Assembly: GCA_003453695.1 (NCBI GenBank)
Contig: DMNK01000011.1
Span: 37,279 to 42,472 of the forward strand
Length of the DNA stretch: 5,194 bases
Direction of reading: 5' to 3'
Source: Acidimicrobiaceae bacterium
Lineage (GTDB): Bacteria; Actinomycetota; Acidimicrobiia; Acidimicrobiales; UBA8190
This document shows, piece by piece, positions 1-5,194 of this stretch; within the stretch, counting starts at the first letter, position 1, and every line of letters starts with the position of its first letter. The notes under the pieces were generated by a model that was not told the DNA's origin, made no database searches, and saw only the letters and a program-made list of their open reading frames with translations. The translations under genes were made by a program, and so were the position numbers.

Positions 1-464
1 CCGACGCCGCGCTCAACCCGGGGAACTCCGGCGGCGCGCTCGTCGATTCCCGAGGCCGGCTGGTCGGCGTGAACACGGCGCTGGCCGGGATGGGCCTCGG
101 CCTGGCGGTTCCGGTCAACTCCACGACCCTCGAGATCGTGGGGACGCTCATCCGCGACGGCCGGGTGCGCCGCGCCTATCTCGGTGTGGTGGGCGGAGGT
201 CGGCCCCTGTCGCCCAGACGGGCAACGGAGCTGGGCCAGCCGACCGGGGTCGGGGTGATCGAGGTCGCCGCGGGCAGCCCCGCCGAGAAGGCCGGATTGC
301 GGCCCACCGACACCATCGTGGCCCTCGACGGCACACGCATCGAGGACGCCGGGGACCTCCAGCGCCTCATGGGGTCCGACGCCATCGGGCGGACCGTCAC
401 GCTGCGCGTGCTGCGCGGCGAAGGCGTCATCGAGGTCGCCGTGGTCCCTGTCGAGCTGAGCTAG
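1..464 (+). CDS. HtrA/DegP-like trypsin-type serine protease with C-terminal PDZ domain (5'-truncated by window edge)
   Basis: Only the last 153 residues are visible; the reading frame is open to the left edge (first full codon at 3), so the start and most of the protease domain lie outside. The visible part begins with the S1C-family active-site segment DAALNPGNSGGAL, with the nucleophilic Ser encoded at 27-29. It continues through VGVNTA and the GLGLAVPV strand that closes the trypsin fold. One PDZ domain follows (visible residues about 57-150), with YLGV as the likely peptide-carboxylate loop and the typical AAGSPAEKAGL and DTIVALDGT segments. The protein stops straight after this PDZ, a trypsin-plus-one-PDZ plan as in DegS or actinobacterial HtrA proteins. 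Family members degrade or process misfolded envelope proteins, usually tethered by an N-terminal membrane segment; that anchor cannot be checked here. The gene is convergent with the permease gene, 54 bases away. Family assignment is firm; the exact paralogue is not determinable. Confidence 0.95.
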   Translation, partial: DAALNPGNSGGALVDSRGRLVGVNTALAGMGLGLAVPVNSTTLEIVGTLIRDGRVRRAYLGVVGGGRPLSPRRATELGQPTGVGVIEVAAGSPAEKAGLRPTDTIVALDGTRIEDAGDLQRLMGSDAIGRTVTLRVLRGEGVIEVAVVPVELS

Positions 465-518
465 GCGCCCGTCCCGGCACCTTCGCCGACCCATGCCACC
501 GGTCCGGATGTCCGCCCT

Positions 519-3047
519 TCATTCCGAGTGGAGGAGCGACGCCACTGGGGTGCGGGCGGCCAGGCGTCCGGGCAGAAACGCCACGAGGTTGGCCAAGACG
601 AGCGCGCCCACGGCGATGCCTGCCACGACGCCCGCCGGCACGGCCGGAACGGGTAGGGCGTGGATTTCTCGGGCGAAGAGGTCCCAGAGCCAACGACCGA
701 GGCTGATGCCGGCCGGGACCCCCACCACGGTTCCGAGTCCCACGGCGACCGTTGCCTGCCAGGCGATGGTCGAGGTGACCTGGCCGGTCGTGAACCCGAG
801 GGTCTTCAGCACGGCCAGGTCGCTCTGGCGTCTTCGAACCGAGGTCACCAAGGTCAGCGCCAGGGCGGCCACGGCGCCCAGTGCCAGGCCGAGGCCGAGG
901 AACAACGGGGTGTTGCCGAGCGATCTGTAGTTCACGATCTCGGCAGGACGAAGGACACCGGTCACGATCACCCCGAAGTTCGCCGTGTTGCTCGTGGCCT
1001 GCGCGATACGGGTCAAGGAGGCTTGCGCAGCGGCACGCGACTGGCCGGCACGAACGCGTACGAGGATGGCGTTGGGCCCCGGAAGCGGGTTGGCGAAGGG
1101 GTTCCGGTCGGCGGCGGGTATGAGCCGGTAATCGATGAGCGCGCCGGTTCCCATCTCCGTGTGCAGCGGGCCCACACTGCCGCCGATGGCGGGCATGGCG
1201 GCGGTCCCCACGATTCGCAGCCGCTCAGGTGGTTGGACTCCGCTCGTGAGCGTGACCGAGTCGCCCATGTGCTTGTGCAGCTCGGCCAGGGTGACCGCCC
1301 CCAGGACCACCTGGTCGGGAGCGTCGAGTCCGTGACCGGACAGGGTCGGCGGTGCCACCTGGGCCCCGGGGCTCTGCCCGAGCACGGGCACGGCTTGGCC
1401 GTCGAGGTGCATAGGGATGGTGTAGAGCGCCGACCACCGGCTCACGTACCGGTCGTGACCGAGGAGGGTCGCCGCCTGTTGCTCGGGGATGTCGGCGCCC
1501 GAGACGAGCATGTAGTCCCAGTTCCAGCCGTAGAACGCCGGATGGGATACGAGGGAGCTCAGGCTGGCGCCGAAGGTGACCGTGGCGACGATGACCACGA
1601 CGGCGAGGGCGGCCCCGAAGATGGCCGAGCGCACCGGCACCGCCCGGCGCCCGCTGCCGGGTTGGAGGGCGAAGCGGACGCCTGTGACCGCCGGCACAGG
1701 CAGATCGGATCCGGCCACAACAGCCACGACCCGTGACGGGCGATCGACATCCCAGAGCAAGCGCGGGAATCGATGGGGCGAGTACCGCACGGCCGTGAAC
1801 ACCGTGAACCCCCCCAGCCCGACGACGAGGAGGCCGACGCCTGAACCCAGGACCGCCCAGTCGAAGCTCACGCCGGGAACGGGGTACACAGAACGGAAAG
1901 GCCCGAGCGGCGAGACCGGGGACAGGGCCACGGCGACAGCCACTGCCAGGAGCGCACCGACGCAGACCGCCCCGACCATGCCGATCAACCCGTCGGTGAC
2001 GGCCACCGCCGGTCCGGCGCCGAGGCTGCGCAACACCACCCGATCGTCGGCTTCGAAGCGAAGCTGACGCCCGATCACCTGGCCGGCGATGAGCAGAGCG
2101 GCGAGAGCGACGATGCCTCCGAAGACCCCGAGAGCGAGCGCCTCCGGCTCGACGGCGCGTTGGGACTTGGCGATCTGCGGTTCGGTGCTGGCGAACGGCG
2201 GGTAGCCGCTCCCCACGACACTGCTTATGGCGGCGGCGACCTTTGCCACATTGCGGCTCCCCCCAATCACCTGCACACCGGTCGTCGTGTAGTTGACACA
2301 GCACCCGAGCAGGGGACGGGTGAGCGCCGGCGTGAAGACGTCGTCGCGGCCGCTCCCGGCATCGGCATCGTCGTGGACGACGGTCGATCCGTCCACGAAG
2401 ATCCCGACCACCCTTTCGTCGATGATCCGAATCGGGGCGACGGCGGCCGTCCCGAAGCCGGGCAGCTGGGTCTGGGCGTTGGTGTAGATGCCCACCGGGA
2501 GGATGCTCCCGACGTGGACGAAGAGGGCGGAAGCGCCGTGGGCGCTGAGCATCAGCTCGTCGGCACGCCTGGGATCGGCCATGCGACCTTTCGTCACGAT
2601 CACCTTGTCCTGATCGAATGACAGGCCGTCGACGCTGCCGTATCCGTTGCCGGCTGAAGGCGGATACCAATTGGGGGCGTTCAACGGCGAGCCGTCGTGT
2701 TGCAGGGGCAGGAAGTCGACGCCGACCTGGCTCTCGACTCTCCTGACGTCGGGGAGGTGCGCGATCGCTCGAACCACGGACGGGTCGTAGCCGGCGTCGC
2801 TGCCGAGGAGGGGGTTGACGACCGCCGTCGCTCCCTCCAGGTCGGAGAGGTTGGTGCTGGCGTAGAACACCGAAGGCGAGGAAGCCGTGCGCCGTCCCGC
2901 CGCCACCGACGCCATGGCCAGGCCGCCCAGGAGACCGACGAGAAGGACGACGGCGAGGTACCCACCCCTGCGGTGGCGGAAGGTCGTCGTGAAGCGGTAC
3001 CAGGACGGGCGAAGCCCGCGCATCACCGATTCCCGGACCCCATCCAC
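519..3047 (-). CDS. FtsX-like ABC transporter permease (large, two-lobed, about 840 aa)
   Basis: This is a membrane permease of the FtsX/MacB superfamily. Such proteins work with a separate ATPase in lipoprotein or lipid extraction, efflux, or control of cell-wall enzymes; the substrate cannot be told here. Hydrophobic segments lie near residues 29-51, 304-325, 350-376, 395-420, 474-497, 711-736, 764-786 and 802-826. The layout is one TM, an external domain of about 250 residues, three TMs, a cytosolic linker, one TM, a second external domain of about 210 residues, and three TMs. This is the duplicated FtsX arrangement. The C-terminal FtsX domain carries the hallmark RRRQSDLAVLKTLGFT (738-753), then a VGVPAGISLGRWLW segment. 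A degenerate copy of the coupling motif, DDRVVLRSLGA, sits at 334-344. No Walker motifs are present. The GTG at 3047 gives 842 residues with a weak GAGAG upstream. The ATG at 3023 (MRGLRPSW, 834 residues) is an equally plausible start. There is no frameshift or internal stop. No ATPase gene is adjacent in the window. Confidence 0.93.
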   Translation of the reverse strand: MDGVRESVMRGLRPSWYRFTTTFRHRRGGYLAVVLLVGLLGGLAMASVAAGRRTASSPSVFYASTNLSDLEGATAVVNPLLGSDAGYDPSVVRAIAHLPDVRRVESQVGVDFLPLQHDGSPLNAPNWYPPSAGNGYGSVDGLSFDQDKVIVTKGRMADPRRADELMLSAHGASALFVHVGSILPVGIYTNAQTQLPGFGTAAVAPIRIIDERVVGIFVDGSTVVHDDADAGSGRDDVFTPALTRPLLGCCVNYTTTGVQVIGGSRNVAKVAAAISSVVGSGYPPFASTEPQIAKSQRAVEPEALALGVFGGIVALAALLIAGQVIGRQLRFEADDRVVLRSLGAGPAVAVTDGLIGMVGAVCVGALLAVAVAVALSPVSPLGPFRSVYPVPGVSFDWAVLGSGVGLLVVGLGGFTVFTAVRYSPHRFPRLLWDVDRPSRVVAVVAGSDLPVPAVTGVRFALQPGSGRRAVPVRSAIFGAALAVVVIVATVTFGASLSSLVSHPAFYGWNWDYMLVSGADIPEQQAATLLGHDRYVSRWSALYTIPMHLDGQAVPVLGQSPGAQVAPPTLSGHGLDAPDQVVLGAVTLAELHKHMGDSVTLTSGVQPPERLRIVGTAAMPAIGGSVGPLHTEMGTGALIDYRLIPAADRNPFANPLPGPNAILVRVRAGQSRAAAQASLTRIAQATSNTANFGVIVTGVLRPAEIVNYRSLGNTPLFLGLGLALGAVAALALTLVTSVRRRQSDLAVLKTLGFTTGQVTSTIAWQATVAVGLGTVVGVPAGISLGRWLWDLFAREIHALPVPAVPAGVVAGIAVGALVLANLVAFLPGRLAARTPVASLLHSE

Positions 3048-3127
3048 CAGGCTTGTTCTCTCATAAACGGCCCGGTCTCACCAGCAGGCCAGCACCCCCA
3101 TGGCGAGCGTGCTGGGATCCCGGGAAC

Positions 3128-3151
3128 CCGTGAGCGGCGAGCTCGCCACGG
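3128..3151 (-). repeat. Inverted repeat in the gap between the reductase and permease genes
   Basis: CCGTG (3128-3132) and CACGG (3147-3151) are complementary. Between them lies most of a perfect 12-base palindrome, GGCGAGCTCGCC (3136-3147). It starts about 20 bases after the reductase stop on the minus strand. A near-palindrome of 16 bases (3114-3129, GGGATCCCGGGAACCC, mismatched at one symmetric pair) abuts it. The cluster could fold in RNA as a stop or pause signal after the reductase gene, but no T-run is present, so a terminator label would be only a guess. Confidence 0.35.
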
Positions 3152-3169
3152 CCCCGGCTGGACGCTCGG

Positions 3170-3766
3170 CTACTTCTTCACCCGGTAGTCGATGAAGGTG
3201 GCGTTGGGCGATTGCCGCACCCCGAGATGCTCGAGCTCGATCGACCGGGTGAAGCCGTCGAACAGCCTCTTCCCTGCGCCCAGGGTGAGCGGGGCGACGA
3301 TGATCGTCAACTCGTCCACGTACCCGGCCTCGAGCGCTTGTCGGATGACATCGCCGCCGCCCATGAGGTGGACGGCGCGGTCGCCCGCCACGGCCACCGC
3401 CCGCTCGATGGCCTCCTCCATGCTCCCCACGAAGACGAACTCGTCGCCGGGCGGCTGGTCCTCGGGGCGGTGGGTCACGACGAAGACCGGGATGCCCCAC
3501 GGGTTCTCGTCACCCCAGTGCCCGGCCGCCTCGTAGGTGGCCCGCCCGCAGATGACCGCCCCCAGCGAGGACATGGCCGCCTCCAACCACGCCTTGTCCT
3601 CGCCCACGGGCTCGCCCCGGCCTGGCGAGTCGTAGGTCCAGGGCCCGCCGAACACCCAGTAGTGCAGTCGTTCCCCGCCCACCCCGAGCCCGCACTCCGG
3701 GCCGTCGTCGGGACCGGTGATGTAACCGTCCACCGAGACCGTGATGCCGGCCACGAGCTTGGTCAC
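3170..3766 (-). CDS. Dihydrofolate reductase family protein (RibD C-terminal-like reductase domain)
   Basis: A 198-residue single-domain protein of the RibD C-terminal/DHFR-like fold, the usual length for stand-alone members. Visible signatures are SVDGYI near the N-terminus (11-16), GRATYE (74-79, the usual GRRTYE/GRKTYE position), VVTHRP (96-101), MGGGDVIRQAL (135-145, the glycine-rich NADPH-binding loop), VDEL (150-153) and LGAGKRLFD (162-170). The family includes the riboflavin-pathway reductase, but small stand-alone paralogues are mostly uncharacterised NAD(P)H-dependent reductases. The deaminase domain of bifunctional RibD is absent, and no other riboflavin gene is nearby, so neither ribD nor folA is claimed. 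It is predicted cytosolic, with no signal peptide. The GTG start at 3766 is supported by an AAGGAG Shine-Dalgarno 7 bases upstream, and MTKLVAGITVSVDG is a typical family N-terminus. It lies 66 bases after the patatin-like gene on the same strand and could be co-transcribed with it. Confidence 0.92.
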   Translation of the reverse strand: MTKLVAGITVSVDGYITGPDDGPECGLGVGGERLHYWVFGGPWTYDSPGRGEPVGEDKAWLEAAMSSLGAVICGRATYEAAGHWGDENPWGIPVFVVTHRPEDQPPGDEFVFVGSMEEAIERAVAVAGDRAVHLMGGGDVIRQALEAGYVDELTIIVAPLTLGAGKRLFDGFTRSIELEHLGVRQSPNATFIDYRVKK

Positions 3767-3773
3767 CGCATTT

Positions 3774-3779
3774 CTCCTT
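3774..3779 (-). promoter_or_regulatory. Shine-Dalgarno AAGGAG for the reductase gene
   Basis: On the minus strand AAGGAG lies 7 bases before the GTG at 3766, near-ideal spacing. It decides the GTG start. An ATG (ATGCGGTGA) overlaps this GTG in another frame but hits a stop after two codons, so it is not a competing start. Confidence 0.8.
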
Positions 3780-3785
3780 GTCCTG

Positions 3786-3801
3786 GGGCGCTGTGGCGCC
3801 C
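3786..3801 (-). repeat. GC-only inverted repeat (hairpin) just upstream of the reductase ribosome-binding site
   Basis: GGGCGC (3786-3791) and GCGCCC (3796-3801) form a perfect 6-bp stem around a 4-base loop (TGTG on the plus strand). It sits between the patatin-like stop at 3833 and the AAGGAG at 3774-3779, ending 6 bases before that site. No T-run follows, so a classical intrinsic terminator is unlikely. It could be an intercistronic RNA hairpin affecting mRNA stability or translation start; it could also be chance in such GC-rich DNA. Confidence 0.4.
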
Positions 3802-3832
3802 GCCTGCCCGTACGCAGACGGCTCCTCGCCGC

Positions 3833-4666
3833 TCAGCTCATCGCCGCTTCGCTGTCGCCGCTCTCGAGCCAGTCCCGCGTGCAGCGGTAGGCGGCCTCGG
3901 CCAGCTCGGCACCCCGCCGGTACTCGAACGGGCCCGGGGCGTGGGGCTGGGCTGAGGGCACGACACGGACGCGGCCCCCGTGGTCCTCGGCGTGGCGAAC
4001 GGCGTCGGCCAGCTCCGCCAGGCCCATCCGGGTGGTCACCAGCGACACGGAGTTCATGGCCATGGCCACCGCTCCACGGGGTGGGCGGATCCGCGGCGCG
4101 GTGGCGGTGGTGACCACGTAGACGTCGTCGGCACCCAGTGCCTGTGCCTGGCGCACCGGCCTGTTGGCCGACAGGCTCCCGTCGACGAGCCACCTGCCGT
4201 CCACCCGGACAGCCGGAAGCAGCCCAGGGATGGCGGCGCTGGCGGCCACCGCCTCCACGAGGTCGCCGCTGCGCAGCACGACGCACTCGCCCGAGAGCGC
4301 ATCGGTGGCGGTCACGGCCAAGGTGACCTTGGCGTCCTCGATGCGGGTGGTCTCGATCCAGCGCCGCACGAGACGGCGGAGCCTGGTGGGCGAGAGCAGG
4401 TGGTCACGGAAACCGAGGAAGCCGGCCAACGCCCACAAGGGGTTCAGCTGCACCGCTTCCTTGCGCCGCAACGTGCTCCAGCCCTGTACCAAGGATTGCG
4501 CCCCGGACACCCCGGGCCGGCACGCCAGGAACGCGGCGTTGAGCGCACCGACCGAACTGCCCACGAGGAGATCCGGCTCGACGCCCGACTCGAGCAGCGC
4601 CAGCAGGGTGCCCGCTTGGAGCGGACCCAGGTTTCCGCCGCCCGACAGGGCAAAGGCCACCGTCAC
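3833..4666 (-). CDS. Patatin-like phospholipase family protein
   Basis: A 277-residue protein with the patatin Ser-Asp dyad fold. Near the N-terminus, LSGGGNLG supplies the glycine-rich oxyanion loop (residues 9-14). GSSVGALNAA contains the nucleophile-elbow GxSxG, with Ser38 encoded at 4553-4555. ASAAIPGLLP (142-151) matches the conserved block ahead of the dyad, and VDGSLSANRPV contains the D-G pair with Asp162 encoded at 4181-4183. Both catalytic residues are therefore present. The family hydrolyses acyl esters of phospholipids or neutral lipids; the natural substrate is unknown. The oxyanion loop has Leu where many patatins have Arg or Lys (GGGxRG). No signal peptide or clear TM helix is seen, suggesting a cytosolic or peripheral membrane protein like the bacterial RssA/YchK group. 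The GTG at 4666 is chosen because it starts right before the conserved first strand. The frame stays open upstream to 4867, but that part overlaps the 74-aa gene and looks non-protein-like. No clear Shine-Dalgarno precedes this GTG. Confidence 0.92.
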   Translation of the reverse strand: MTVAFALSGGGNLGPLQAGTLLALLESGVEPDLLVGSSVGALNAAFLACRPGVSGAQSLVQGWSTLRRKEAVQLNPLWALAGFLGFRDHLLSPTRLRRLVRRWIETTRIEDAKVTLAVTATDALSGECVVLRSGDLVEAVAASAAIPGLLPAVRVDGRWLVDGSLSANRPVRQAQALGADDVYVVTTATAPRIRPPRGAVAMAMNSVSLVTTRMGLAELADAVRHAEDHGGRVRVVPSAQPHAPGPFEYRRGAELAEAAYRCTRDWLESGDSEAAMS

Positions 4667-4727
4667 CGCGGGCCATGGTACCGAGGTGAACGCCCGGCAC
4701 TGCGCCCCGGGGCCCGACGAACTCAGG

Positions 4728-4952
4728 TCACAGCCGCTTGCGCAGCATGCCCTTCCCCATCTCGGCACCCTTGCGGCTGTCGGCCTGGGCCTTGCGGAAC
4801 AGGTCGGCAAGCTCGGAGTCGCCCTCGCGGGCCGCGTCCTCGATGTAGGTCTCGAGGCGCAGCGCATTGCTCAGGCAGGCCTCCACATACCAGATCAGGT
4901 TGTAGTCCTTGTCCTTCGTCCCGGTCACGGCTCCGGTTTCCTGAGTGGTCAT
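4728..4952 (-). CDS. Small conserved-looking helical protein of unknown function (74 aa)
   Basis: A 74-residue soluble, charged protein. After a polar, probably disordered N-terminus (1-15), it has an aromatic start, DYNLIWYVEACL (16-27), and two amphipathic stretches (about 17-42 and 46-72) separated by EGDSE, suggesting a helical hairpin. The C-terminus is lysine/arginine-rich (GKGMLRKRL). One cysteine is present (26). I recall similar short hypothetical proteins with the YNL-W-----LSNALRLE---EDA pattern from other bacteria, but no named function. The evidence that it is real is strong: an ATG at 4952 with GAAAGGAG spaced 7 bases upstream, and a sensible protein composition for GC-rich DNA. 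It is the first complete gene of the leftward run and ends 61 bases before the patatin-like start, so co-transcription is plausible. Function is not assigned. Confidence 0.85.
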   Translation of the reverse strand: MTTQETGAVTGTKDKDYNLIWYVEACLSNALRLETYIEDAAREGDSELADLFRKAQADSRKGAEMGKGMLRKRL

Positions 4953-4959
4953 GGTGGGT

Positions 4960-4967
4960 CTCCTTTC
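4960..4967 (-). promoter_or_regulatory. Strong Shine-Dalgarno (GAAAGGAG) for the 74-aa gene
   Basis: On the minus strand GAAAGGAG ends 7 bases before the ATG at 4952. It is the best match to the anti-Shine-Dalgarno sequence in the window and fixes the start of the small gene. The further-upstream continuation of that frame is therefore not part of the protein. Confidence 0.85.
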
Positions 4968-5058
4968 TCAGCGAGCCCTCCGCTCTACCCGCTGACGCCA
5001 GACCATGCCTCGTTTCACGCTGCATTTGCCCGGCCCGCGACCAGCACTCTGGCAGTCC

Positions 5059-5081
5059 GGTTACGGCGGAAATGCCGAACC
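5059..5081 (-). repeat. Intergenic inverted repeat: 8-bp stem with one bulge, 6-base loop
   Basis: GGTT (5059-5062) pairs with AACC (5078-5081) and CGGC (5064-5067) pairs with GCCG (5074-5077). A single A bulge is at 5063 and the loop is 5068-5073 (GGAAAT). It lies in the 190-base gap between the truncated gene's stop at 5143 and the 74-aa gene's start at 4952, about 60 bases after the former. There is no T-tract on the minus strand, so it is not a standard intrinsic terminator. It could be a termination or processing structure, an operator-like site, or chance. Confidence 0.4.
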
Positions 5082-5142
5082 CCAGCGGCGCATACCCACG
5101 ACAACGTGACTGGCCCTGAAGGAAGGCCGCCACCGCACGGCG

Positions 5143-5194
5143 CTAGCGCACGAACTCGACCTCGGGGAAGAGCGGCGACGGTCCCGCGAGCAGG
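5143..5194 (-). CDS. C-terminal end of an unrecognised protein (truncated by window edge)
   Basis: On the minus strand the frame entering from the right edge reads 16 codons, LLAGPSPLFPEVEFVR, then TAG at 5143-5145. The peptide has a credible C-terminus composition and the codons end in G or C at nearly every third position, as expected for a real gene in this genome. Sixteen residues are too few to name a family. It would be the gene upstream of the 74-aa gene on the same strand, 190 bases away, a gap large enough for a separate promoter. Confidence 0.5.
   Translation of the reverse strand, partial: LLAGPSPLFPEVEFVR

Noticed and set aside
465..518. Bidirectional terminator in the convergent gap between the protease and permease genes
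   Set aside because: I looked for a stem-loop with flanking T-run and saw only 4-bp pairings (for example GACC/GGTC), no better than chance.
660..1736. Long plus-strand open frame (358 codons) opposite the permease gene
   Set aside because: It is antisense to a well-supported FtsX permease, has low-complexity Gly/Arg/His-rich translation with no fold-like pattern, and is the usual by-product of GC-rich codon use.
1225..2670. 481-codon minus-strand open frame inside the permease
   Set aside because: It is in a shifted frame of the same strand, and the translation is Arg/Pro-rich without domain signals; the permease frame has clear membrane segments and FtsX motifs.
3078..3101. Seven-codon minus-strand frame (MGVLACW) in the gap before the permease
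   Set aside because: It has no ribosome-binding site, and frames this short are expected by chance.
3170..3766. Naming the reductase ribD or folA
   Set aside because: The deaminase domain of RibD is absent, no riboflavin or folate genes are nearby, and stand-alone members of this fold are mostly uncharacterised.
4667..4867. N-terminal extension of the patatin-like frame up to 4867
   Set aside because: It overlaps most of the 74-aa gene, and its Arg/Pro/Ser-rich translation is unlike a protein. Patatin homology starts right after the GTG at 4666.
3980..5119. 379-codon plus-strand open frame opposite the patatin and 74-aa genes
   Set aside because: It runs across two well-supported opposite-strand genes and their gaps, and its His/Gln/Arg/Gly-rich translation resembles no protein family.
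4968..5142. Sigma-70 or ECF-type promoter for the 74-aa gene
   Set aside because: Candidate pieces (TAGAGC; AAAC then CGTC) match consensus poorly or have the wrong spacing, so no promoter could be placed.

Overview
The window is GC-rich, densely coded bacterial chromosome. GTG starts, compact gene spacing and the sequence style of the FtsX-type permease and patatin-like protein suggest a high-GC actinobacterium, possibly of the Acidimicrobiia type. That placement is inferred from composition and protein style, not from a marker gene.

The left edge holds the 3' end of a plus-strand HtrA/DegP-like serine protease: the catalytic GNSGG motif, then one PDZ domain, ending at 464. After a 54-base convergent gap, everything else lies on the minus strand. 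In transcription order (right to left) these are: the last 16 codons of an unrecognised gene (5143-5194); a 74-residue conserved-looking helical protein with a near-ideal Shine-Dalgarno (4728-4952); a patatin-like phospholipase family protein (3833-4666); a RibD/dihydrofolate-reductase-like protein (3170-3766); and a large FtsX-like ABC transporter permease of about 840 residues (519-3047).

The minus-strand genes are separated by gaps of 61, 66 and 122 bases, so the 74-aa gene, the patatin and the reductase could share a transcript. Several gaps contain GC-rich inverted repeats without T-tracts. The permease has no ATPase partner in the window. The genes do not form an obvious common pathway. 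The protease and permease act at the envelope, the patatin may act on lipid, and the reductase and small protein look cytosolic. No RNA gene, mobile element, CRISPR array or phage feature was seen. I found no convincing undescribed system; the points most worth a second look are the unpaired permease, the small unknown protein and the intergenic hairpins.
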